A stretch of 54,143 nt of DNA, from assembly GCA_947178165.1 (NCBI GenBank), contig CAMWXH010000009.1, forward strand, positions 1 to 54,143. The letters are read 5' to 3'. The notes below the pieces were generated by a model, which saw only the letters and a program-made list of their open reading frames with translations, was not told where the DNA came from and did no database searches. The position numbers and the translations under genes are program-made. This document shows, one piece after another, positions 17,414 through 25,424 of this stretch. Source of the stretch: an uncultured Porphyromonadaceae bacterium (lineage in GTDB: Bacteria; Bacteroidota; Bacteroidia; Bacteroidales; Muribaculaceae). The number at the start of each line of letters is the position of its first letter. Positions within the stretch are counted from its first letter, which is position 1.

Positions 17414-18129
17414 AACTGAAATGCGTGGCATTGAGCCATATCGGGCTAAGACGCAAGCTCAACCAGGATATGGCAGTGGCAGGTGAAAGCGTGATTCGCG
17501 ACGATTCCTGCAATTCCCTTACGGATATTCCCGAGGATGGTTTCAAGTTCGGTGCCGTTGTGTGCGATGGGCTTGGCGGCCATTCGCGTGGAGAGGTGGC
17601 TTCTGAAATGGCATGCAAGGCTTTCCGTAATTTCCTTGATTCACTTCCAGCCACGCTCGATGATAATGAACTGCTGATGGAGGTGAAACGCTGGTTTAAG
17701 GAGACTAACTATTCCATTATGGCCGCCTCACCGGGAGAACTGATGTGTACCACCCTCACCGGAATCCTGTTTTATGGCGAGACCGCGCTGATCCTTAATG
17801 CCGGAGATTCGCGCACTTATCGTCGCAGATTCGGAGAGGTGATTCAGCTTACGGCCGACCATTCCGAACGTGAGCGGACCGGCGACCTCTCCGTTCCCGC
17901 TTCACGAATCTATAACTGCCTTGGTTTGCCTGATGCTTTTCTCGATGTCAAGCTGACAAGGATTGTGGAGGGTGACAGTTTCCTGATCTGTTCCGACGGC
18001 CTTTCAGGAATGATTCCGGAGGAGGAACTGAAGGAGAATTTCAGTGATCCTGCGCGTTTGCTTGATCTTGCACTCAAGGCCGGCGGAGATGACAACGTGA
18101 CCTTTATTTGCATCGATATTCTTGAATAA
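17410..18129 (+). CDS. PP2C-family Ser/Thr protein phosphatase
   Basis: This 239-residue protein has the full PP2C (PPM) motif set: start SHIGLRRKLNQD, metal-binding Asp53 in VCDGLGGHSRGE, GDSR 132-135, ADHS near 149-152, SDGL 195-198 and DDNVT 227-231. It has no membrane segment or extra domain and is of usual length for stand-alone bacterial PP2C enzymes. It needs Mn/Mg and would remove phosphate from Ser/Thr residues added by the operon's kinase. It overlaps the FHA gene by 4 nt, the arrangement expected of a writer/reader/eraser set. Confidence 0.95.
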   Translation: MKLKCVALSHIGLRRKLNQDMAVAGESVIRDDSCNSLTDIPEDGFKFGAVVCDGLGGHSRGEVASEMACKAFRNFLDSLPATLDDNELLMEVKRWFKETNYSIMAASPGELMCTTLTGILFYGETALILNAGDSRTYRRRFGEVIQLTADHSERERTGDLSVPASRIYNCLGLPDAFLDVKLTRIVEGDSFLICSDGLSGMIPEEELKENFSDPARLLDLALKAGGDDNVTFICIDILE

Positions 18130-18188
18130 AACTCTTGAATATTATCCTTTAAAAGCTTATCTAATACCTCTGATTAAACTTATCTGAT

Positions 18189-19001
18189 ATGAACGATTTG
18201 AAAAAATATATTGACAATATACTCTCTGATGAGACAAAATCTGTTGATGAACGCATAGAGGAGGTGATGGCGCTCCGCGACCGCAGTGAGGAAACGGAAA
18301 AGAGCGAACGCCTTGCCAAGGACCGCATAATTTTCCAATCCCTCTTCGAGATGCTCAATGAACTTCCCGGCAACGAACGCGATGTGGAGAAGATTCAGCT
18401 GCTGACTCTGCTTGCAGAGACTATGGTTGGTCAGCGTGACTACCGCCATCTGAAATATGTCTCGGAAGAGACCCTGGATATCCTGCGAGATGAGCAGATT
18501 GAATGGGATATTCTTGAACAAGCCATACCCCGTATTGCGGATGCCCTCGAATATTCATATTATTTTCACGATCTATATGAAATTCTCTTGCGCTATATGA
18601 GAAAAGCGATTGCGGAGGGGGTTGAACTTTCCGATATTGAGGATGAGGCAGAGATGGTGGTGCGTCTGAAGATTCTGATAACCGACTATTATGACAACTA
18701 TCTCTTCGATGATAAGATTCGGAAAGCTTTGGCCGAAATTTTCTCTTCTGAAAAGCTGATAGATATAATCAGCCGTCCCGATCCGGGCCATCTTAGACGC
18801 GACCCGGTGGAATATACCGATAAATGGGAGGAGATTATCTATGACGCGGAGGAGGAACTCGACCGCCGTTTCGCCAATCATCGGAAAGGGATGGGATTCT
18901 GTTTCATGTATTGGAATGCCAAGCAGGATCTGTTGAAAGAGAAATATGGAATCGAGTGGCGTTCACCTTCTCAAATGAACCCGCGAGTAATGTTTGATTA
19001 A
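18189..19001 (+). CDS. Hypothetical acidic helical protein of the signalling operon
   Basis: I do not recognise this 270-residue protein. It is strongly charged and predicted mostly helical, without signal peptide, membrane helix or Cys pairs. The first 80 residues are rich in Glu/Arg/Lys; later there are Tyr-rich stretches (ALEYSYYFHDLYEILLRY). The C-terminal part contains GMGFCFMYWNAKQDLLKEKYGIEW. Helical pairs may form TPR-like repeats. It lies 59 nt after the PP2C gene and 21 nt before the Sel1 gene, so it is probably cotranscribed. A scaffold or substrate role is possible but not shown. Confidence 0.8.
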   Translation: MNDLKKYIDNILSDETKSVDERIEEVMALRDRSEETEKSERLAKDRIIFQSLFEMLNELPGNERDVEKIQLLTLLAETMVGQRDYRHLKYVSEETLDILRDEQIEWDILEQAIPRIADALEYSYYFHDLYEILLRYMRKAIAEGVELSDIEDEAEMVVRLKILITDYYDNYLFDDKIRKALAEIFSSEKLIDIISRPDPGHLRRDPVEYTDKWEEIIYDAEEELDRRFANHRKGMGFCFMYWNAKQDLLKEKYGIEWRSPSQMNPRVMFD

Positions 19002-19022
19002 TCAAGTAATGTTTTGATTGAG

Positions 19023-19913
19023 ATGGGATTGTCTGAAGATTTTTATAAGTTGCTCGATGGAGCGGAGAATGACCCTGAAGCTCAAAAGAGGGCTGCTCAA
19101 TTAGTGTTCGAAGCGGAAGAGGGACCCGAAAGCTCGGGACTCCTTGCCCTGATGTATCACGACGGAATCGGTGTGGAACAGGATCTTGAAAAGGCTTTCA
19201 AATATGCGGAAGAAGCTGCCGAGGAGGAAGAAGGCCTGGCTCTCTATCTGCTTGGACACATGTGTGAGCACGCGGAGACCCCCGACCAGGAATTTGGAGG
19301 CGACAGGCAGAAATATGACCACTATGATGCCGAGGATTTCATGGAGCGTTGCACAAAGACCGACAGCAGTTGGGCAGAGTCGGCACATCTTTGGCTCGGT
19401 GACTTCTTTATGGATATGGCGCGAGGAGGAGACCCTGAGATTGCCTTGGAGCATTATGAGGCAATCGGGGAAAACAACGCTGAGGCGGCCGGAAAGTTAT
19501 GCGATTATTACTGGGAGCGTTGGCAATATGAGACTGAAGTGGAAGGGGGTAACCCCGACAAAGAATTGGCCGAGAAAGTGTTTTATTGGACTCATCAAGC
19601 AGTTCGGCTGGATCCTTGTGAGTTTTCTTTCCGCATGGGTTGTTGCTATGCCGATGGCATCGCGTGCGACCCTCAAAAGGGATTCAGGCTCGCCCGCAAG
19701 TATTGGGAAGATGCCTACGATTACGGCAACTGGTGGGCCGCGGAATCCATAGCGGCACTCTACCAGGACCGACTGGATAGTCTTCCTGAAGATGCTCCCG
19801 AAACCGAACGCCAAAACTGCCGCAAGCAGATTGAATCCTGGCTGAAGCTTGCAGCCCGCGAGAAGGCACGTCAAGATGCCATGGAGCCGGATCCATCACA
19901 AGAGGAGGATTGA
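19023..19913 (+). CDS. Sel1/TPR-repeat protein, last gene of signalling operon
   Basis: From ATG at 19023 the protein has 296 residues; an in-frame TTG at 19014 is a less likely start. Sel1-like repeats are visible, for example GLLALMYHDGIGVEQDLEKA followed by FKYAEEAA, and FRMGCCYADGIACDPQKGF followed by RLARKYWEDA. Such repeats form right-handed helical solenoids that mediate protein contacts. The protein is very acidic, has no signal peptide and is presumably cytoplasmic. It ends just before a strong hairpin at 19925-19956. Its place at the end of the kinase/AAA operon suggests an adaptor role. Confidence 0.85.
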   Translation: MGLSEDFYKLLDGAENDPEAQKRAAQLVFEAEEGPESSGLLALMYHDGIGVEQDLEKAFKYAEEAAEEEEGLALYLLGHMCEHAETPDQEFGGDRQKYDHYDAEDFMERCTKTDSSWAESAHLWLGDFFMDMARGGDPEIALEHYEAIGENNAEAAGKLCDYYWERWQYETEVEGGNPDKELAEKVFYWTHQAVRLDPCEFSFRMGCCYADGIACDPQKGFRLARKYWEDAYDYGNWWAAESIAALYQDRLDSLPEDAPETERQNCRKQIESWLKLAAREKARQDAMEPDPSQEED

Positions 19914-19924
19914 TTGAAAAAAAC

Positions 19925-19956
19925 GAAGGAGCCGCGCATCACTGCGTGGCTCCTTC
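19925..19956 (-). terminator. Rho-independent terminator between convergent operons
   Basis: A 14-bp stem (arms 19925-19938 and 19943-19956, one G-T pair) encloses loop TCAC. On the minus strand it is followed by GTTTTTTT, so it strongly terminates the leftward starch/pilus operon that ends with GH97 at 19995. On the plus side it could also end the signalling operon. It shares loop TCAC, flanking GCA/TGC and CTTCTCC with the hairpin at 4991-5023. Confidence 0.85.
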
Positions 19957-19994
19957 TCCCTAAAATCTTACAATTATAAAAAAGATTATTTACA

Positions 19995-22091
19995 TCATCT
20001 CTTTACGATCCTGATTGCGGCACCCCCGCCGGGAGCGAGGCGCTGCTTCAGTTTTGTCTTTGAATCCACATTTATCTTACGGATTTTATAGGCCTGCGGA
20101 TTATCTTTCCAATGAGCGTCGGGGGCATCTTCATAGATGGTGGCCTCGAATTTCTCACCCTTCGGAAGGAAGCTCATGTCGATAACGGCAGTGCGTGCAT
20201 TTTCATCTGTGATGGCTCCGACATACCAGTCATCGGAATTCTTGTCGCGACGTGCCACGGTGATATATCTGTTCGGCTCAGCCTCAAGATATTTGGAATC
20301 AGACCAATCAACCGGCACATCCTTGATAAACTGGAATGCATCGGGGAAACGCTGATAGTTCTCCGGAAGGTCGCACACCATCTGCATCGGCGAAGGCATT
20401 GTGAGATAAAGAGCCAGCTGACGTGTCAACGTTGTTCCTGCCTGAGAATCCTTACCCTCGTTATAATAGCTCATCTTGGTTTCGAAGAGTCCTGGGGTGT
20501 AATCCATCGGACCGCCTTTCAGACGGGTGAAAGGGAGGATGCAAGTGTGCGAAGGGGGATTGCCTCCCATCGACTCAAACTCACCTCCACGTGCCGACTC
20601 CTGGGCGAGCCAGTTGGGATATGTGCGGCAAAGGCCGGTGGGGCGCGGAGCCTCGTGGCTGTCAATCATAATCTCATAATCGGCCGCACGCTCAATCACA
20701 TGCTTTGCGTGATCCACCATCCACTGCGATGTGTGATGTTCCGAACGCGGAATGATAGCGCCTACATAACCGGTCTTTACAGCATCGTAGTTATTATCTT
20801 TCATGAACTGGAAAGCACGGTCAAGCTGTTTCTCATAATCGGAAGCATTGGCGGCCGTCTCGTGGTGCATTATCAGTTTAACCCCTTTCTCCTTGGCATA
20901 GTCGCGCAATGCAGGGAGATCGAAATCGGGATAAGGCTTATCGAAAAGGAACTGACGGTTCTTGCGATAGCTTGCCCAGTCTTCCCATCCTTCATTCCAT
21001 CCCTCCACAAGCACCCCGTCAATGCCGTTGGCAGAAGCAAAGTCGATATATTTCTTCACATTCTCGGTATTTGCCGGATGGTGCCCGTTGGGCTTAAGCT
21101 TGGAATAGTCAGTCACGCCCGGTTTTGCAAGATGATCGTCGGAATAGGCCCATGTTTTCTGGTTGCCGGTGAACATCTCCCACCATACGCCCATAAACTT
21201 CATCGGCTTGATCCATGACGTATCCTCAATCTTGTTCGGCTCATTAAGGTTAAGCACGAGCTGAGAGGCGAGTATGTCGCGAGCATCGTCGCTGACAATA
21301 AGTGTGCGCCAGGGGGTGTTGAAAGGCATCTGGAGATATGCGCTCACTCCAAGGCGGTCGGGCACAAGGTGAGATTTCATCTTGTAGTTCTCGGTATCCA
21401 CGTCGAGCAGCATAGCGGGGTAGCCTATAAGAGCCGCCTCATGCATATTCACATAAACGCCATCGTCTGTTTTCATCAGCATAGGGGTCTGGATCGTGGT
21501 GCCACCTGTGCGCTGAGCCTCCGAATGACGGCGATATTTCCCTAAAGCGTCGGGAAGGTCGGTGAAAGTGGTTTCGGAGAAAAGATATTCATCCGTATCA
21601 TAGTCTCCCGGTATGCAATATAGCTTATGGTTGCCGTTGAAGTTGAACTCTGTGAGCTCCTCTTTCACGGTGAGATAGTTCGGCCCCTTCTGAACGGGAA
21701 GCTCATAACGGAAACCGAGGCCGTCGTCGAAGAGACGGAAACGCACGGTCAACTCCCTGTCGGGATTATCGGCCTTTAGCTTAACAGCCATCTCGCGGAA
21801 ATGGTCGCGCACGGTGGAATATTCGCCCCATACCGGTTCCCAGCTGCGGTCAACAGTCACCGTGTCAACACCGGCAATTGAGAAACCGTCGGCAAAGACC
21901 GTTTCATCGGCACGGATGCCAAGCTTGCTCGGCTCAACTATTTTCTTACCCTTATAATCGAGAGTATAATATGGATGTCCCTGGGGGTCAACATCCACAT
22001 TCAAGACGAGTTCTCCAGAAGGGGAAGTGATGCCCATGGCCGCCATCTGCATGGCGCACGCGAACATAACTGATGATAGTAATAATTTCAT
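19995..22091 (-). CDS. susB: GH97 alpha-glucosidase, SusB-like (inverting type)
   Basis: This 698-residue protein has a signal peptide (about 1-20, no lipobox) and should be periplasmic. It has the GH97 N-terminal beta-sandwich, the catalytic barrel (about 270-560) and a C-terminal beta domain. Glutamates in MHHET (Glu411), DSHEAPRPTG (Glu480) and GGEFE (Glu504) have the same spacing, 69 and 24, as Glu439, Glu508 and Glu532 of B. thetaiotaomicron SusB, as I recall them. This predicts the inverting alpha-glucosidase subtype rather than the retaining alpha-galactosidase subtype. It would release glucose from imported malto-oligosaccharides. It follows the two giant pilus-like lipoprotein genes by 53 nt and appears to be the last gene of the same operon. 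Confidence 0.93.
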   Translation of the reverse strand: MKLLLSSVMFACAMQMAAMGITSPSGELVLNVDVDPQGHPYYTLDYKGKKIVEPSKLGIRADETVFADGFSIAGVDTVTVDRSWEPVWGEYSTVRDHFREMAVKLKADNPDRELTVRFRLFDDGLGFRYELPVQKGPNYLTVKEELTEFNFNGNHKLYCIPGDYDTDEYLFSETTFTDLPDALGKYRRHSEAQRTGGTTIQTPMLMKTDDGVYVNMHEAALIGYPAMLLDVDTENYKMKSHLVPDRLGVSAYLQMPFNTPWRTLIVSDDARDILASQLVLNLNEPNKIEDTSWIKPMKFMGVWWEMFTGNQKTWAYSDDHLAKPGVTDYSKLKPNGHHPANTENVKKYIDFASANGIDGVLVEGWNEGWEDWASYRKNRQFLFDKPYPDFDLPALRDYAKEKGVKLIMHHETAANASDYEKQLDRAFQFMKDNNYDAVKTGYVGAIIPRSEHHTSQWMVDHAKHVIERAADYEIMIDSHEAPRPTGLCRTYPNWLAQESARGGEFESMGGNPPSHTCILPFTRLKGGPMDYTPGLFETKMSYYNEGKDSQAGTTLTRQLALYLTMPSPMQMVCDLPENYQRFPDAFQFIKDVPVDWSDSKYLEAEPNRYITVARRDKNSDDWYVGAITDENARTAVIDMSFLPKGEKFEATIYEDAPDAHWKDNPQAYKIRKINVDSKTKLKQRLAPGGGAAIRIVKR

Positions 22092-22144
22092 GGTTACTAT
22101 TACAGATTTTAATATTTAACGTAGAAAAATAGGGGAAATTATAT

Positions 22145-25100
22145 TTACTTTTGATATTTTTTCATCTTTTTAAATTCCGCGCTGCTTTCATTGGCATCAA
22201 TGAAGAAATCGCGAGTCAAAGATACGTATGGCCCGTCATACTGATTGGTGTCGCCTCCGTTGCCGTTGTTGAAAATCAAGTTATAATTATCATTCTTAGG
22301 TTCATATTCCACCACATCATATTCAGTGCCAAAAATATTTACCGAATATGTGGCCTCTGTTCCCGGCCATGCGCCTAATCCTGAATTATCGCCATCCTTA
22401 TAAGCATACACATAAATCGGATGATAATTCGAGTTATTCTTTATGAAGATTCTGTTCCTTTCCGTTAACGACAATCCCGATTTAGGTTCCGCAGAGAAGA
22501 AGTCACACATCCAATAATATTTGCTATCGTTTTCGATACTGTTAATATTGGTCTTCAATGTTTTCTCACCGTAATTAATCCATTCAGGAGCATCATCCCC
22601 GATCACCTTCCAACCCTTAAGCTCGGAAGGAGAGATGGAATTGGAGTAAAATGATTCCGTCAGTTTACCATTTTCATTCTTACTCAATGAATGAATCATC
22701 CCTTTTTCATCCTTATAATTGAAAATGACATATAGCCTCTCGGGAGTATTGATAGCCGATTCATAGAGCAAATTAAAGTTGGTAAAGACAGTATTGTAAC
22801 TGCTGACTGTTATACCGGGCCAGGAGGTTACCGGAGAACGGTTGGTCCCATCTTCATTCTCTGTATAAAGAAATACATGTGTGGCTCCTTTCACGAAGAA
22901 ACTGGTTGCCTTGGGAGTTGTAACGGCGTCACTCTTGCTAACGCATCTCACTGGCATAGCATAGCCGTTGATTTCTCCTGTCCTAGTAGAATTGGTTGAA
23001 GTGGCATCTTTAGAGCAATACACCTCTCCATTCACAAAGGAGGTCGCATCGCCAGAAAGGTTAAAACATAATAACCATGCACCAATCTCTTCCTTTTCAC
23101 TTCCTGATGCTTTTGTAGCCGACCAATAATATCCGGCACGCGATTCCCCGGCAAGTTTATTATTCTCATCCAAATACAAGGATTTCGGAAAATAAACAAC
23201 TTTACGCTTAGAACCGGCATCATAAATATTTGCAGAATACGCCGCTGTATAATAACTTCCATCCTGCCCGGTGAAGAAATCAGGAGAGGTTCGCATACTG
23301 TTAAAGTTCAGCTGGGTCGGGAACGAATATCCGGGAGGACATATTGATTCCTCCTTATATGGTTCATTATATTTAATATAACTTGCTATGCGGTAATATC
23401 CTCCGGCAGCTTCCGGATTACCGTAATATGTTGTGCCGGTTGATGCCTTAACATACATATCGGCAGAATGTGCGCCAAGATTGCGGTCGAGCCAATGAGT
23501 GTCGCCCATACTTACAACCTCATAATATGTATATTCCCTACTCTCAGCAGGAACATAGTTAGGAGCCAAACCGATACCCTTCTCTTTCTCTTCCATATAA
23601 TCCTTATGGAAGAAACCCGTATGATAGAGATCAATAGTATATGACGCATCGCCTACCTTAATGACAAGCTCGCCAACGCCATATTCCCAACCTTTTCCCG
23701 AACGGGTCAGCTTGAATTTAGGCCCTACGCCGGTCAAGGTAAAGCTATTTTTTACCTCAAGCTGAACTTTGCCTGCTATAGCCGCATCACCCTTGATTTC
23801 ATAACTCCAGGTGTATTCTTTCCCTTCACCAAGGTCGCCAAGCTCAATCTCATATTCGTATGTGTATTCTGAATCCACTTCGCCATATTGAAGAGGGAAA
23901 TGAAGTCCGAGGTCACGAGCCTCCCCGTTGTTCGCCTCTGCCGAAGCGCCCCATACTGAGGGAGCGGTTATCTCCTTCCCATTATCATCATATACACCAT
24001 GTATGAAGGCGAAGTAATCTTCAATCTCCACATCATTTTCACCTCCCTTGATGGTAAGTTTTACAGATTCAAACAGCTGCGTGGGGTCGAATGTCCTGTC
24101 CCACTCTACGGGAATTTCCCGAATCAAACCTTTCCAGTTGACGGTGCAAACAGAGGTAAGCAAACCGGTGTTGTTCGTCTTGTTGAACTTGACAGTTACC
24201 TTATATACCTTACCTTTCGTATTGTCACCGCTCTCGATTCCATAGATACCGGCATCTTTCCCGGCCACCTCTTCTATATTATCCACCGTGAGATAGCTGT
24301 CATCGAATGAGATGCTGATGTTCGCTTTATCCTCCTCCGATGAATTCTTCTTGCTATAGACCTTTATATAGAGATCGGCAGTCGTGTTCTCAGCCGTATT
24401 AGGATTCCGCAGGATATGGCTCACTCCAAGTTCGCGCTGTCCATCGCTCACCATATTGAAGATAACCGGTGTGTGATCATGAATCACATACCAATCCTCC
24501 TCTGCCGAAACCGGATTTTTTGCCGCCTCCTCCTGTGTGGCAAACCCTATTGTCCTTGGAGTATCGACTATCTGAATATCGTAATAATAGTTAGGGAGAA
24601 TATCAAGAACATTTCCATCCTCATCATGCAGATTCAGACGATAGAAATACTCCTTCTTTGCTTCACCCTCTCCAAATGGAACTTTAACAATTACAAACGA
24701 TTTATTCTCGTCCACTCCCCTATTGCTTGTTGGATGCAGATACTTGATATCCGCACTAAGTTCATTCTTCAGGTTATCCAGATTCACCCCCGTTGGCGAA
24801 CCGGTTGCCTGAAAAGAATTATCGGCATTTGAGACCCCTGCCATAACAGGACTTTGGGTTGCACCGCCATAAACAACGAATGGATAAGCCTTTCCGTCAC
24901 TCTTCTCTTTCACTGTCATTTTAGCGGCATTGCGGAACATATCGACAGGCTCGAGCGCCAAAAGGCTTTGAAGCGTAGCCGCCCCGCTCATAATCAATAG
25001 CCCATTATCTTTGTCCAAGACCTCTCCAACGAGTTTCTTACGGACATCTGTCAAAGACGCACCCTTTGTAAAGGACTCTATATCCGAATTTGCAACGAAA

Positions 25101-25405
25101 AGGAAATAGAGGTCACTGCGACGCAACTCCTCATCAATGGTTAAAGTTACCCTCTCTCCTACACTCGGATTATCGATAGCATCAGGAATCTGCTTCAAGA
25201 TGCCATCCTTAAATATAAGAATCTGCACCTTTGAAATCAGATCCTCCTCAGCCCTTGTCTGAGGTTCGGTCATCTCCGGCACATTGAAAGAGATGGTAAG
25301 CTTACCGTCGGCCGGCAGTGTTTCGGTCGGAGCATTGAAGATGTCGTCGCTGCAAGCAACGAGCGACACCATCAACACTATATATAGAAATATTCTCTTT
25401 ATCAT
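22145..25405 (-). CDS. Giant pilin-like surface lipoprotein with FISUMP-like and CBM26-type starch-binding modules (candidate pilus adhesin)
   Basis: This 1086-residue protein has a lipoprotein signal (Cys18 in LVAC-SDD; acidic residues after Cys fit the surface-export signal). The N-terminal part (KLTISFNVPEM, then PQTR51-AEEDL, KVQILIFKDG) resembles type V pilins/DUF4906-like fimbrial proteins, including an Arg-Ala site suitable for pilin-type processing. Beta-rich domains follow. At about 620-820 there is a FISUMP-like segment (HWLDRNLGA, CPPGYSFPT, YWSATKAS). A divergent module with TSWPGI lies at about 833-900. A clear starch-binding module 26-like repeat (YVYAYKDGDNSGLGAWPG) is at about 983-1075. 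It follows the paralogous gene at 25425 by 19 nt. A tip or shaft adhesin gripping starch is the likely role; this is inference from domain mix and context. Confidence 0.8.
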   Translation of the reverse strand: MIKRIFLYIVLMVSLVACSDDIFNAPTETLPADGKLTISFNVPEMTEPQTRAEEDLISKVQILIFKDGILKQIPDAIDNPSVGERVTLTIDEELRRSDLYFLFVANSDIESFTKGASLTDVRKKLVGEVLDKDNGLLIMSGAATLQSLLALEPVDMFRNAAKMTVKEKSDGKAYPFVVYGGATQSPVMAGVSNADNSFQATGSPTGVNLDNLKNELSADIKYLHPTSNRGVDENKSFVIVKVPFGEGEAKKEYFYRLNLHDEDGNVLDILPNYYYDIQIVDTPRTIGFATQEEAAKNPVSAEEDWYVIHDHTPVIFNMVSDGQRELGVSHILRNPNTAENTTADLYIKVYSKKNSSEEDKANISISFDDSYLTVDNIEEVAGKDAGIYGIESGDNTKGKVYKVTVKFNKTNNTGLLTSVCTVNWKGLIREIPVEWDRTFDPTQLFESVKLTIKGGENDVEIEDYFAFIHGVYDDNGKEITAPSVWGASAEANNGEARDLGLHFPLQYGEVDSEYTYEYEIELGDLGEGKEYTWSYEIKGDAAIAGKVQLEVKNSFTLTGVGPKFKLTRSGKGWEYGVGELVIKVGDASYTIDLYHTGFFHKDYMEEKEKGIGLAPNYVPAESREYTYYEVVSMGDTHWLDRNLGAHSADMYVKASTGTTYYGNPEAAGGYYRIASYIKYNEPYKEESICPPGYSFPTQLNFNSMRTSPDFFTGQDGSYYTAAYSANIYDAGSKRKVVYFPKSLYLDENNKLAGESRAGYYWSATKASGSEKEEIGAWLLCFNLSGDATSFVNGEVYCSKDATSTNSTRTGEINGYAMPVRCVSKSDAVTTPKATSFFVKGATHVFLYTENEDGTNRSPVTSWPGITVSSYNTVFTNFNLLYESAINTPERLYVIFNYKDEKGMIHSLSKNENGKLTESFYSNSISPSELKGWKVIGDDAPEWINYGEKTLKTNINSIENDSKYYWMCDFFSAEPKSGLSLTERNRIFIKNNSNYHPIYVYAYKDGDNSGLGAWPGTEATYSVNIFGTEYDVVEYEPKNDNYNLIFNNGNGGDTNQYDGPYVSLTRDFFIDANESSAEFKKMKKYQK

Positions 25406-25424
25406 CGTTTTACAATAATTAGAT

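Noticed and set aside
9265..19913. Type VI secretion regulatory cluster (PpkA/Fha/PppA)
   Set aside because: Kinase, FHA and PP2C are present but no Tss, Hcp or VgrG genes are in the window, and the multi-AAA protein is CbbX-like, not ClpV.
9265..19913. TerY-P type metal or stress response triad
   Set aside because: Kinase and PP2C fit, but no vWA/TerY or Ter-domain protein is visible.
20112..21218. 368-codon plus-strand frame
   Set aside because: Fully antisense to the conserved GH97 gene, with no domain or signal and biased composition.
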